11,588 nucleotides of DNA from an uncultured Coprococcus sp. (GCA_900557435.1 USSH01000048.1:1-11588), one strand, 5' to 3'; counted from the first letter of the stretch, positions 1 to 7,095 are shown. Made by a program: numbers and translations. The notes: generated from the sequence alone by a model not told the origin.

Positions 1-1
1 C

Positions 2-61
2 TTCCCAAATTTTGATGATCTCAATTGGGTGGGCAAAATAGAAATCAGGTTCATTGATTAG
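2..61 (+). CDS. Possible C-terminal end of an unknown gene running off the left edge
   Basis: Reading from base 2 there are 19 open codons ending in TAG at 59-61. The encoded tail (FPNFDDLNWVGKIEIRFID) is rich in acidic and aromatic residues and looks protein-like. It is too short to name, and 19 open codons can occur by chance. If it is a real gene end, its stop codon overlaps the -35 box of the next promoter. Confidence 0.25.
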   Translation, partial: FPNFDDLNWVGKIEIRFID

Positions 62-82
62 GCAGACCGGATTTGATATATT
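54..82 (+). promoter_or_regulatory. Sigma-70-type promoter with extended -10 for the TerD-like gene
   Basis: TTGATT at 54-59 is followed after exactly 17 nt by TATATT at 77-82, with TG at 74-75 giving an extended -10 (TGATATATT). Transcription would start near 88-90, right at the palindrome at 90-105. The leader to the preferred start codon would then be about 170 nt. This is inferred from sequence match only. Confidence 0.5.
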
Positions 83-89
83 GATCTCA

Positions 90-105
90 CAAGTTACTTA
101 ACTTG
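90..105 (+). promoter_or_regulatory. Perfect 7-bp-arm palindrome, candidate operator
   Basis: CAAGTTACTTAACTTG has arms CAAGTTA and TAACTTG separated by CT. It lies immediately downstream of the predicted -10 box, where a bound repressor would block transcription start. It is AT-rich and lacks a T-run, so it is not a terminator. No cognate regulator can be assigned. Confidence 0.4.
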
Positions 106-130
106 TAGCAGAAATGCATAAAGAGGCTAT

Positions 131-180
131 GGTGGTGGTTCCTTCTTTAACAGGTGGACGATATGAAAATTACCGCCACC
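131..180 (+). promoter_or_regulatory. GC-rich leader hairpin
   Basis: GGTGGTGGT at 131-139 can pair with ACCGCCACC at 172-180: nine pairs including one G-U. The 32-nt loop contains an AGGTGG ribosome-binding-like site (152-157) and the ATG of an 11-codon mini-ORF. A run of six T (191-196) follows about 10 nt after the stem, so an attenuator is conceivable but not a standard terminator. Confidence 0.35.
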
Positions 181-198
181 GGTTTCCTCGTTTTTTAG
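163..198 (+). CDS. Possible 11-residue leader peptide ORF
   Basis: ATG at 163 has AGGTGG at 152-157, 5 nt upstream, and reads MKITATGFLVF before TAG at 196-198. It lies in the leader of the TerD-like gene, inside and just past the leader hairpin. The codons show no run of one amino acid that would suggest classical attenuation. It could be chance; the position and the binding site are the only support. Confidence 0.25.
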   Translation: MKITATGFLVF

Positions 199-257
199 AA
201 ATTATTGATAATCGGAACTGGCTTATGTTTGGATGTTTGATGAAGGGAGAGAATGTT

Positions 258-2579
258 ATGAACAAGATATTGCTCAGACGAAAAAATAAAGTGATTCTTG
301 GCACTGGCACAGCAACAGTGGCAAATGATCGTTATATAACAACCATCATGAAGAATATAGAAAATCTTGGATACACATTTTCTCAGGAAGTATTTGATGC
401 TCTTAGAACATATAGTGATGATGAGCTTGTGAAGTTCTACTTTGAACTTGAGAGTACACTTGTGGAACTTGTCGGGGCAAATGTTGAATATATGCCGATG
501 TATGCGGATTTTCCTATGGGCGTGATGGACGCGGATTCCGCAGAGTTATACATAAACGCAATGATACATTACTGGTCTGGCGGAACTCTGTATCCAGAAA
601 GACATAGGAAAGGTGGTAAGTGCAGACTCCCACTTTTTGAGGAGACAAAGGTCAGGGTGATCACGCTTGGAAACAGTGATGACATAAGACAGATATTTGA
701 AAACATCTGTATGTCCAGAACATCTATATCCATGACAGATAAGTTGGATATAGCATATATATTTGAACATGAAAATGTGAAACTGCCTGATGAGATTCCG
801 CACAAGGAGAATGCTGCGTATATAGCTGCTCTTTATCTGCAGAAGAATCCTCTGGCAAGTGCCAGCGAGATCAGAAAGTATATAAAGACTGCAACGGATG
901 TACTGCGTCTTGTTACAGCGATGAGCGATGGCGATGTAAGCCTTGCGGAGAATACGAGATACAAGAGTTTCTCCCGCAGACAGAGAAGAATGATCATGGA
1001 GCTTTTGTCCAGTTGTTCTAATATAGTGGAGGACATGCTGAGATATAAGGAGAGATGGATCAGAATTGGAGAGAGAATACATCCTTCTGAGTTTGACTGC
1101 AGCAGATATACTCTGGCATATGACAGGGCGATAAATGCATTTGACAATTTGAGAAATAACAGGAAGAAAGAGACATTTGCAAGTAAGGTTGAGTTTGATC
1201 TGGCATACGGTGAGTATGTAAGTGCGCTTGCTGAACTGGTGAAGAGACCGGGGGAGCTGGCAAGACGACTAGATCAATTGCTCAGGGTGACATTCACGGA
1301 CAGTCTGGCAGATACAGCTGATTCAATGGATACAGATATGCATGACAAAGACAGGGAAAGAGCATATAAAGAATCTGTTATAAGAAGCTTTGAGTCTGTT
1401 GCGGAGGAGGTGTCGACACCCGTGCTGCTTCAGGTGAGAGAACATTTTGCACACAGATCGGAGCAGACAGATGTGAGAGTGTTCTTCCCAAAAGGAAGCC
1501 TTGCAAAGTGCCACTGTGAGAGCAATGCTCTCCCTGATATAGATGAGAGATACTGTGAGGAAGTGGTACGTGTCTGTGAAAAAGCACTTGTGAATATCTA
1601 TGGAAAGAGAGAGCCTATTGGCAAAGTGTATCTGTCTGAGGACTACAGGAATTACGTGGTCCCATTCAGCCAGAGAAGTGCCGGCAAGGCGCTTAAGACC
1701 ATAGTCAGAGGTTCAAGACTTCCTATAGCTTCGCAGACAAATGCTGTGAGGGCATTTATCTGGTGGACGAACATGGATAACAGCGATGGAGAGTTTTTCG
1801 ATGATGGCAGAGTCGATATAGATCTGTCAGCAGCCATATTTGACGAGAACTGGAACTACATGGAGCACGTGTCATATACCAACCTGAGATCGGCAAAGTA
1901 CAAGGCGTGCCATTCGGGTGACATTGTAAATGGCGGTCCGGTGAACGGCGATGGTGTCAGTGAATTTCTTGATGTGGACATAGATTCTGTTGTGAAATAT
2001 GGTGCAAGGTATGTGGTGTACCAAGTGTACAGTTTTACAGATCAGACCTATGCGGATATGCCTCACGCAATGTTTGGCTGGATGGAAAGATCGGATGTGA
2101 GTTCGGGCGAGATATACGAGCCGAAGACAGTTGAACAGAAGATGGATCTCACAGCAAACAGTACTGCGTGCGTTCCAGTTATATTTGACTGTGTGAGAAG
2201 GGAATTCATCTGGTGTGATATGAATTTGTCACTCACTGGAGTTCACACTCACATCGGGGGGAATAATGTGGAGAGTAATATCTCAGGGATCACTGCGGTA
2301 TGCTATTCCATGGTGAACATGAAAAAGCCAAACCTTTATGATCTTATAACCCTCAATGTAAGAGCCAGGGGTGAATTTACATCGGACAGGGAAGAGGCAG
2401 ATCTTGTGTTTGACGTTGAGCTGTGGACAGAGACAGGCATGGTTGAGACGAAATCAGATAAACAGAAGACAGACCAACACCGAGCTGATGAACAAGAGAT
2501 AGAGCATGATGAGAAATCTCAGGGCAGTAAAGTGATAACACCGTATGATACGGAACTATTCATGAGAGAGTACCTGTGA
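258..2579 (+). CDS. Large TerD-domain protein, MXAN_6230/SCO0854-like
   Basis: The protein has 773 residues. No signal peptide or membrane segment is visible, so it is probably cytoplasmic. Start 258 is chosen because AAGGGAGAG lies just upstream; the frame is open back to 114 but that start has no good binding site. The N-terminal two thirds are mostly helical and charged, with stretches such as PGELARRLDQLLR, VSTPVLLQVREHF and VFFPKGSLAK (about 408-417). These recall the large MXAN_6230/SCO0854-type proteins of other phyla, but I see no RING-like Cys cluster at the N-terminus. From about residue 519 a TerD-like beta-sandwich begins (VDIDLSAAIFDENW, then SYTNLR, HSGDI and ARYVVYQVYSF). TerD domains bind calcium and accompany tellurite, phage and stress resistance; the exact role is unknown. 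The last 45 residues are a hydrophilic tail. No terC, terB or terZ neighbours are present, so this is a stand-alone TerD gene. Family recognition is from memory. Confidence 0.8.
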   Translation: MNKILLRRKNKVILGTGTATVANDRYITTIMKNIENLGYTFSQEVFDALRTYSDDELVKFYFELESTLVELVGANVEYMPMYADFPMGVMDADSAELYINAMIHYWSGGTLYPERHRKGGKCRLPLFEETKVRVITLGNSDDIRQIFENICMSRTSISMTDKLDIAYIFEHENVKLPDEIPHKENAAYIAALYLQKNPLASASEIRKYIKTATDVLRLVTAMSDGDVSLAENTRYKSFSRRQRRMIMELLSSCSNIVEDMLRYKERWIRIGERIHPSEFDCSRYTLAYDRAINAFDNLRNNRKKETFASKVEFDLAYGEYVSALAELVKRPGELARRLDQLLRVTFTDSLADTADSMDTDMHDKDRERAYKESVIRSFESVAEEVSTPVLLQVREHFAHRSEQTDVRVFFPKGSLAKCHCESNALPDIDERYCEEVVRVCEKALVNIYGKREPIGKVYLSEDYRNYVVPFSQRSAGKALKTIVRGSRLPIASQTNAVRAFIWWTNMDNSDGEFFDDGRVDIDLSAAIFDENWNYMEHVSYTNLRSAKYKACHSGDIVNGGPVNGDGVSEFLDVDIDSVVKYGARYVVYQVYSFTDQTYADMPHAMFGWMERSDVSSGEIYEPKTVEQKMDLTANSTACVPVIFDCVRREFIWCDMNLSLTGVHTHIGGNNVESNISGITAVCYSMVNMKKPNLYDLITLNVRARGEFTSDREEADLVFDVELWTETGMVETKSDKQKTDQHRADEQEIEHDEKSQGSKVITPYDTELFMREYL

Positions 2580-2610
2580 TCGCTTTCGTAGACAATTAGA
2601 TTACATTTGG

Positions 2611-2657
2611 ATAACCGCCATATATAGATTATACACCTATATCTGGCGGTTATTTTG
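2611..2657 (+). terminator. Intrinsic terminator after the TerD-like gene
   Basis: ATAACCGCCATATATAG (2611-2627) pairs with CTATATCTGGCGGTTAT (2637-2653) over 17 positions with one mismatch, leaving a 9-nt loop. The right arm runs into a short T-stretch (TTATTTT). It starts 31 nt after the stop codon and fits termination of the upstream gene. The T-run is short, so termination may be partial. Confidence 0.7.
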
Positions 2658-2666
2658 ATAATGAGA

Positions 2667-2695
2667 TTGTAATAAGATTGGGGCTTTGTTACAAT
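2667..2695 (+). promoter_or_regulatory. Sigma-70-type promoter for the secreted FN3 protein
   Basis: TTGTAA at 2667-2672 and TACAAT at 2690-2695 are separated by exactly 17 nt, just after the upstream terminator. The expected transcript starts near 2702 and has a leader of about 95 nt that includes a near-perfect tandem repeat (2710-2736). Confidence 0.55.
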
Positions 2696-2709
2696 TAATA
2701 TATGAAAAA

Positions 2710-2736
2710 ACAGCATCAAAAAGACAGCATCAAAAA
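2710..2736 (+). repeat. Tandem 13-bp direct repeat in the leader
   Basis: ACAGCATCAAAAA occurs at 2710-2722 and again at 2724-2736, separated by one G. It falls at the start of the predicted transcript of the secreted-protein gene. It could be slippage-derived or a paired protein-binding site; nothing decides between these. Confidence 0.6.
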
Positions 2737-2797
2737 TGCCACATAGGAAATTAACATTATTGATCTTATACAGTATCACAGAAGGGGGTGATTCTTT

Positions 2798-3919
2798 ATG
2801 AAGAAGCATGTTAACTATTTTATGATTGTAGCTTTTGTACTTATAACAGGATTTGCGTTGATGAGGGGAAATGTATTTAGTGCAAATGCTGCTGAACAGA
2901 CAAAGGAGAATGTCACGGTATGTGAGAATGGTCACACACCTGCGAATGAGTGGGTGATCAAGCGATATGCCAGATTCAATTCAGATGGTGAAAGGGTAAA
3001 GTTATGCAAGGTATGTGGAATTGCAGTGAAGTGTGAAAAAATCCCATGTATAGCATCTGTCAAAGTTATCCATAAGAAGCTTGTATGTAACGGCAAGGCA
3101 TTTACACCACAGGTCCAGGTCACAGACAGGAATGGAAAAAAGATAGCGGCATCTAATTATACGGTGAGGTATTATGACAATGTATGGCCGGGAAGAGCTG
3201 TTACCAAAGTCACATTTAAAGGCAATTACAGGGGAACGATTGAGCGTGCTTTTAAGATATATCTTGGCAAGGTAACCCTGATAAAGGTGGAGAATACTGC
3301 ATGGGGAGCAAGAATGGTCTGGTCAACACCCGGAAACAGATCATATGCATACCAAATATATAGAAGCATAAATGGCGGAAAGTATGAATTGCTGTTTACA
3401 TCGATGGTGGGAGGAGGAAGTTTCCTAGATCAACATGCTAAAACTCCCGGGGTTAAGTACACATATAAGGTAGATGTAATATGTTATCCATATGGGGATG
3501 ATGCATATGGTTCGGCGAGTATGACGCCTCCAAAGTCGGTTGTGTGTAAAGAGAAGAGGCTCTCCACTCCATCTGTAAAAAATACCTCAAAGGGCGTAAT
3601 GGTATCATGGAAATGGGTTCCATACGCCACGTACTACGAGGTAAGGGGATCAGGTTATAAGGATGGCGTGCTGAGAAACAACCTATTGATAGCAAGAGTT
3701 AAAGCAGGGGATTCTCTTTCAATCATAGATAAAAATCTTCTGACAAGGACGATCAAGAGAGATAAAAAGGGTAATATAGTTGAAAAAGCGCCTGTAAATT
3801 ATTATGTGACGGCGGTAGTGTCAACAGAAACAGGAAAATTAAAGAGCTACAGTCCAAGAACAAAGGGGAAATGGGTTGCAACCCGAAAAAACAATGTACC
3901 GGCGCTGAGAACAAGGTAA
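2798..3919 (+). CDS. Secreted protein with Cys/His motif and two FN3-like domains
   Basis: The protein has 373 residues. The start has a clear binding site (AAGGGGGTGAT). The N-terminus is a typical Sec signal peptide: basic MKKH, a hydrophobic core at about 8-21, and probable cleavage after SANAA near residue 32. Residues 42-73 carry Cys42-x3-His46 and Cys70-x2-Cys73 with an EWV...GER...LCKVCG pattern, a short Cys motif seen in many Lachnospiraceae surface proteins and possibly metal-binding. Residues about 87-154 resemble the repeat that begins with a KLVCNGK-like strand and ends in KGNYRGTIERAFKI. Two fibronectin-III-like sandwiches follow (about 157-248 and 253-362, with VMVSWKWVPYATYYEV in the second). 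There is no LPxTG motif, transmembrane anchor or catalytic motif, so it is probably released or held non-covalently. Function is unknown; an adhesive or matrix role is a guess. It has its own promoter and converges with the MerR gene. Confidence 0.75.
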   Translation: MKKHVNYFMIVAFVLITGFALMRGNVFSANAAEQTKENVTVCENGHTPANEWVIKRYARFNSDGERVKLCKVCGIAVKCEKIPCIASVKVIHKKLVCNGKAFTPQVQVTDRNGKKIAASNYTVRYYDNVWPGRAVTKVTFKGNYRGTIERAFKIYLGKVTLIKVENTAWGARMVWSTPGNRSYAYQIYRSINGGKYELLFTSMVGGGSFLDQHAKTPGVKYTYKVDVICYPYGDDAYGSASMTPPKSVVCKEKRLSTPSVKNTSKGVMVSWKWVPYATYYEVRGSGYKDGVLRNNLLIARVKAGDSLSIIDKNLLTRTIKRDKKGNIVEKAPVNYYVTAVVSTETGKLKSYSPRTKGKWVATRKNNVPALRTR

Positions 3920-3959
3920 TGTTGTTGGAAGAAAATGCATCATAGATAGCGTAACAGCA

Positions 3960-4012
3960 TACAGATACGTTTTTTGATTAAAATGGCTGGAGTTATGCCA
4001 AACGTATCTGTA
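3960..4012. terminator. 13-bp inverted repeat between convergent genes, possible bidirectional terminator
   Basis: TACAGATACGTTT (3960-3972) is perfectly complementary to AAACGTATCTGTA (4000-4012), with a 27-nt loop. The right arm covers the last codons of the regulator gene. It sits between two converging genes, where a shared terminator is expected, but neither strand has a T-run directly after the stem. The arms are too long for chance; the role is uncertain. Confidence 0.45.
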
Positions 4013-4820
4013 ACTCGATTATATATTCCTTTTCATCGTTGGTTTCGTAATCATCAATATGGCACATTTCAATAGGGTCACCGGCTAATTGCAGCTGGTG
4101 GCTCTTTGCGTATTCATAGAGTTTTGGCAGCAGTTCCCTGGTCTTTGTTAGTGCGCCGCGGTATGTCAGAGAGATATATCTGCCCGCTGGGAGGGTGTAA
4201 TTGCATTCCGTTCCCTCGATATATGGCGCGTAGAAGAATACATTCTTTGTACGGTAATATTTGGATTTGGGGTTACTGCCGGGAATATCCAGTGTGTAGC
4301 AGTCGCAGGCTCCGATGGTGTCTATCTTGGTGTGGTGGCTCTGCATGTATTTTACAACGTAGTAAGACACGTAATCATCGGGGAGATTATCGTCTGTTAC
4401 CATGACGCATCCGCGGTCAGGAAACTCCTTGATCAGAACTTTCTCAAATGTATCCTGTGATGTCATGCTTCCGAGAGACGTGATGGTGTCAAGCCGGTTC
4501 TGTATGCTGTTCCTTGTTGCTTTGAGCTTGGCGATCTCCGAGTCGACCACATCAAGCTCAGTCTGCAGCAGGGATGTAGTACTCTCGACATTTCTGTCCT
4601 CATCGTATTCACGGATCTGGTCAGTGGAGAAACTGAGTCCCAGCAGCTCACGGATAAGCGCAAGACGACGCACGTCATCGATGGTGTACATTCTGTAATT
4701 GTTCTCATCATTTCTAACGGGATGCAGTATTCCAACTTTCTCGTAATATCTTATTGAATCTACCCCTATATCAAAAAGCTTAGACAGCTCCCCAATCTTG
4801 AAAGTATCTTTTCTCTTCAT
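3993..4820 (-). CDS. MerR-family transcriptional regulator with GyrI/BmrR-like effector domain
   Basis: The protein has 275 residues. ATG at 4820 is chosen because GGAG lies 8 nt upstream and the protein then begins MKRKDTFKIGELSKLF, the usual MerR start; an upstream TTG at 4853 would add 11 residues without a good site. Residues about 7-75 form the winged helix (FKIGELSKLFDIGVDSIRYYEKVGIL, then NYRMYTIDDVRRLALIRELLGLSF). About 80-115 is a coiled-coil dimerisation helix. The C-terminal half (about 130-275) looks like a GyrI-like effector pocket (PAGRYISLTYRG, LPKLYEYAKSHQLQLAGDPIEMCHID), as in BmrR-type regulators that bind cationic or hydrophobic small molecules. MerR proteins activate promoters with over-long 19-20-bp spacers by untwisting the DNA. 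Exactly such a promoter lies upstream of the divergent dehydrogenase genes, so this is probably their activator. The inducer is unknown; an amine substrate would fit. Confidence 0.88.
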   Translation of the reverse strand: MKRKDTFKIGELSKLFDIGVDSIRYYEKVGILHPVRNDENNYRMYTIDDVRRLALIRELLGLSFSTDQIREYDEDRNVESTTSLLQTELDVVDSEIAKLKATRNSIQNRLDTITSLGSMTSQDTFEKVLIKEFPDRGCVMVTDDNLPDDYVSYYVVKYMQSHHTKIDTIGACDCYTLDIPGSNPKSKYYRTKNVFFYAPYIEGTECNYTLPAGRYISLTYRGALTKTRELLPKLYEYAKSHQLQLAGDPIEMCHIDDYETNDEKEYIIELQIRLA

Positions 4821-4853
4821 AATATATCTCCAATCCCTGATCTTATATAACAA

Positions 4854-5104
4854 GCAAAACTCCTGGCAGTCTGTGATTCACTGATGTGTATTATATTTAC
4901 ATGTCAGTATAGTAGCATAATGCCTAATAAAATTCTATTTTCTTTGATATTACTTTATAAAATTAAGCTGATATATATAGAAATCTTCACATCTTCCGAA
5001 ATTTACAAAAACAAATCAAGCACATTGACTCTAGCATGATACAAGGGTTTAACATTTCATCAAGTTAATTGAAAAAATAAAATAAAGTAGGACGAGTTAT
5101 TGAT
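4854..5104. other. Divergent intergenic region, AT-rich
   Basis: This region of about 250 bp separates the regulator from the dehydrogenase genes. On the minus strand a TATAAT-like hexamer at 4890-4895 could be the -10 box of the regulator gene, but no convincing -35 lies 16-18 nt from it. The MerR-type promoter facing right is described separately. I see no other ORF or RNA gene here. Confidence 0.4.
5025..5055 (+). promoter_or_regulatory. MerR-type activated promoter and operator (19-bp spacer)
   Basis: TTGACT (5025-5030) and TAACAT (5050-5055) are separated by 19 nt instead of 17. The spacer region contains the dyad ACTCT (5028-5032) ... AGGGT (5044-5048), which matches on 4 of 5 positions when inverted. 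Both features are the hallmark of promoters activated by MerR-family proteins such as BmrR. It faces the dehydrogenase genes and lies about 205 bp from the start of the divergent MerR gene. The predicted transcript starts near 5062. Confidence 0.7.
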
Positions 5105-5170
5105 ATGGCTGATAACAGGAGCATGAAGTATATGACGGCTCCGTCAACAAGTCAAAAAGGAGGAATGGCT

Positions 5171-5488
5171 ATGGATAGGATATTAACTCACCCGATACTG
5201 GGGGACACCCCGGAGGGCAGGATGGTGAATTTTACATATGATGGGCAGACACTTCAGGGGATAGAGGGCGAGCCGATAGCGGCGGCGCTCAGAGTTGCGG
5301 GTGTCATGACACACAGATACACCAAGAAGAGACATGAGCCGCGAGGTGTATTCTGTGCCATAGGAAGATGTACGGACTGTGTCATGGTCGTAAATGGCAA
5401 ACCAAATATAAGAACGTGCATCACTCCACTGGAAGAGGGAATGGATGTGAGAACGCAGTACGGTGCGTCGGCAGAGAAGGATTTTTAG
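5171..5488 (+). CDS. Small 2Fe-2S ferredoxin-like subunit of the dehydrogenase (HcnA / sarcosine oxidase alpha N-terminus type)
   Basis: The protein has 105 residues. ATG 5171 is preferred because AAGGAGG (5157-5163) lies 7 nt upstream and the product then begins MDRILTHPILGD, the typical start of this family. An in-frame ATG at 5105 with a weaker AGGACGAG site would add 22 residues. The plant-type 2Fe-2S motif is complete: Cys62-x4-Cys67-x2-Cys70-x12-Cys83. In HcnA, opine oxidases and sarcosine oxidase alpha this domain carries electrons between flavin subunits and is often a separate small protein. It is the first gene after the MerR-type promoter and ends 12 nt before the FAD/NAD subunit gene, so the two are surely co-transcribed. 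The role as an electron-transfer subunit follows from family and context. Confidence 0.88.
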   Translation: MDRILTHPILGDTPEGRMVNFTYDGQTLQGIEGEPIAAALRVAGVMTHRYTKKRHEPRGVFCAIGRCTDCVMVVNGKPNIRTCITPLEEGMDVRTQYGASAEKDF

Positions 5489-5500
5489 GAGGTGACCGCT

Positions 5501-7075
5501 ATGATAGAGAGATACGATCTGATAGTGATAGGTGCAGGCCCGGCAGGACTTTCCGCTGCGATAGAGGCTGCGAAGAACGGGATGAAGCCGATAGTATTTG
5601 ACGAAAATGCAAAGCCGGGCGGTCAGCTTTTCAAACAGATACACAAGTTCTTCGGATCAAAGGAACACAAGGCGAAGATAAGAGGATTCAATATAGGTTA
5701 CGAGCTTCTTGAGGAGGCAAATAAACTGGGTGTGGATGTAAGGCTTAACGCTACTGTTGTGGGTCTCTATGATGAGAAGGAGGTAACAGTCAGGATTGGT
5801 GATGAGATAAAGCATTTCAAGGGTGACAGTGTACTTGTGGCGACAGGAGCCAGTGAGAACATGGTTACTTTCAAGGGTTGGACACTTCCGGGAGTCATCG
5901 GCGCAGGTGCCGCTCAGACCATGATGAATCTTCACCACATAAAGCCGGGCAACAGGATATTGATGCTTGGATCAGGAAATGTCGGACTTGTCGTCAGCTA
6001 TCAGCTCATGCAGGCAGGCTGTGAAGTCGTAGCACTGGTTGATGCGGCACCGAGAATCGGAGGATACGGAGTACATGCTGCAAAGATATCGAGATGCGGA
6101 GTGCCATTTTACCTGTCACATACGATCGTTGAGGCAAGTGGAACCGACAGGGTGACAGGCGTGACGATCGCACAGGTAGACAGCCATTTCAATTTCATAG
6201 AGGGAACCGAAAAGACATTTGATGTTGATACGATATGCGTTGCCGTTGGACTTTCACCTATGTCGCAGCTTTTAAAACAGGCGGGCGTAAAGATGAAGGA
6301 TACTCCGGGCGGATATGTTCCTGAGTGTGACGAATGGGGTAGAACCTCAGTGCCGGGAATATTTGCAGCCGGTGATGTGTCCGGAATCGAGGAGGCAAGC
6401 TCAGCCATGATCGAGGGCAGGATAGCCGGATCTGTCATATCTCAGGATCTCGGATTCATAGAAAAGGCAGAGATGGAAGCTCGTGCATCGGAGCTTGAGG
6501 ATGCACTTGGAAGTCTCCGTGAGGGAATGTTTGCACCGAAGAACAGGGGCAAGCTGATCGAGAAGACTGAGGAAGGCATAGACATATCAATGAATCTGCT
6601 GGAGCATGGCTTTGTGGCAGATGACGAGATAGAGAGATATCCAGGAGTGACTCACAGGAAGGGTATACATCCAGTTATAGAGTGCACCCAGAACATCCCA
6701 TGCAACCCGTGTCAGGATGCGTGCCCCAAGGGATGCATAAGTATAGGTGCAAATATCACATCGCTGCCGACGGTGACGGAAAATCCGTGCATAGGTTGTG
6801 GCATGTGCGTTGCAAGCTGTTCAGGACAGGCGATATTTCTTGTAGATGAGGACACCGGGGATGGCTATGGAACGGTGACACTTCCATATGAGTTCCTGCC
6901 TATTCCGGAGAAAGGAACAAAGGGTGTGGCACTTGGCCGTGATGGACATGAGGTGTGCGAGGCGGAGGTCGTGAATGTCAGAAGTGCAAAAGCATTTGAC
7001 CATACCAATTTGCTGACCATGAGGGTGCCGAAGGACATGGTGATGAAGGCAAGATTTTTCAAGGCGGCAATTTAA
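5501..7075 (+). CDS. FAD/NAD-dependent oxidoreductase alpha subunit with C-terminal ferredoxin module
   Basis: The protein has 524 residues. ATG 5501 is chosen with AGGAGGTGA 5 nt upstream; a GTG at 5492 overlaps that site. Residues 7-21 (LIVIGAGPAGLSAAI) are the FAD-binding Rossmann motif, GSGNVG (157-162) the NAD(P) site, and GIFAAGDVSGIEEASSAM (286-303) the second FAD contact. GGQLFKQIHKFFG (40-52) fits the HcnB / opine oxidase A / PDH1-alpha family. The C-terminal part has Cys395, Cys401, Cys404 and Cys408-Pro, then Cys430-x2-Cys433-x2-Cys436-x3-Cys440, enough for two 4Fe-4S clusters; Cys412 is an extra. The subunit probably accepts electrons from the DAO-type subunit through Fe-S carriers and passes them to NAD(P) or a ferredoxin-like partner. 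It differs from plain HcnB-like proteins by this ferredoxin tail. Confidence 0.88.
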   Translation: MIERYDLIVIGAGPAGLSAAIEAAKNGMKPIVFDENAKPGGQLFKQIHKFFGSKEHKAKIRGFNIGYELLEEANKLGVDVRLNATVVGLYDEKEVTVRIGDEIKHFKGDSVLVATGASENMVTFKGWTLPGVIGAGAAQTMMNLHHIKPGNRILMLGSGNVGLVVSYQLMQAGCEVVALVDAAPRIGGYGVHAAKISRCGVPFYLSHTIVEASGTDRVTGVTIAQVDSHFNFIEGTEKTFDVDTICVAVGLSPMSQLLKQAGVKMKDTPGGYVPECDEWGRTSVPGIFAAGDVSGIEEASSAMIEGRIAGSVISQDLGFIEKAEMEARASELEDALGSLREGMFAPKNRGKLIEKTEEGIDISMNLLEHGFVADDEIERYPGVTHRKGIHPVIECTQNIPCNPCQDACPKGCISIGANITSLPTVTENPCIGCGMCVASCSGQAIFLVDEDTGDGYGTVTLPYEFLPIPEKGTKGVALGRDGHEVCEAEVVNVRSAKAFDHTNLLTMRVPKDMVMKARFFKAAI

Positions 7076-7095
7076 GAACGAAAATCAGATAGAAA

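Noticed and set aside
114..257. Extended N-terminus of the TerD-like protein, starting at ATG 114
   Set aside because: The frame is open, but ATG 114 has no ribosome-binding site, whereas ATG 258 has AAGGGAGAG directly upstream. The 48 extra residues do not look like the family.
546..1082. Long minus-strand open frame opposite the TerD-like gene
   Set aside because: It is opposite a well-supported gene, has no domain-like content or binding site, and looks like a shadow of the coding frame.
2519..2935. Minus-strand open frame spanning the gap between the first two large genes
   Set aside because: It crosses a terminator and a promoter of the plus strand and overlaps both flanking genes; the translation is low-complexity and lacks a recognisable domain.
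4821..4853. TTG start adding 11 residues to the MerR regulator
   Set aside because: ATG 4820 has a GGAG site at correct spacing and gives the standard MerR N-terminus.
5105..5170. ATG 5105 as start of the small 2Fe-2S protein
   Set aside because: A weak AGGACGAG site makes it possible, but AAGGAGG before ATG 5171 is stronger and the family normally begins with a short MxRI-HPIL-like segment. Not fully excluded.
5492..5500. GTG 5492 as start of the FAD/NAD subunit
   Set aside because: The GTG lies inside the AGGAGGTGA binding site that serves ATG 5501.
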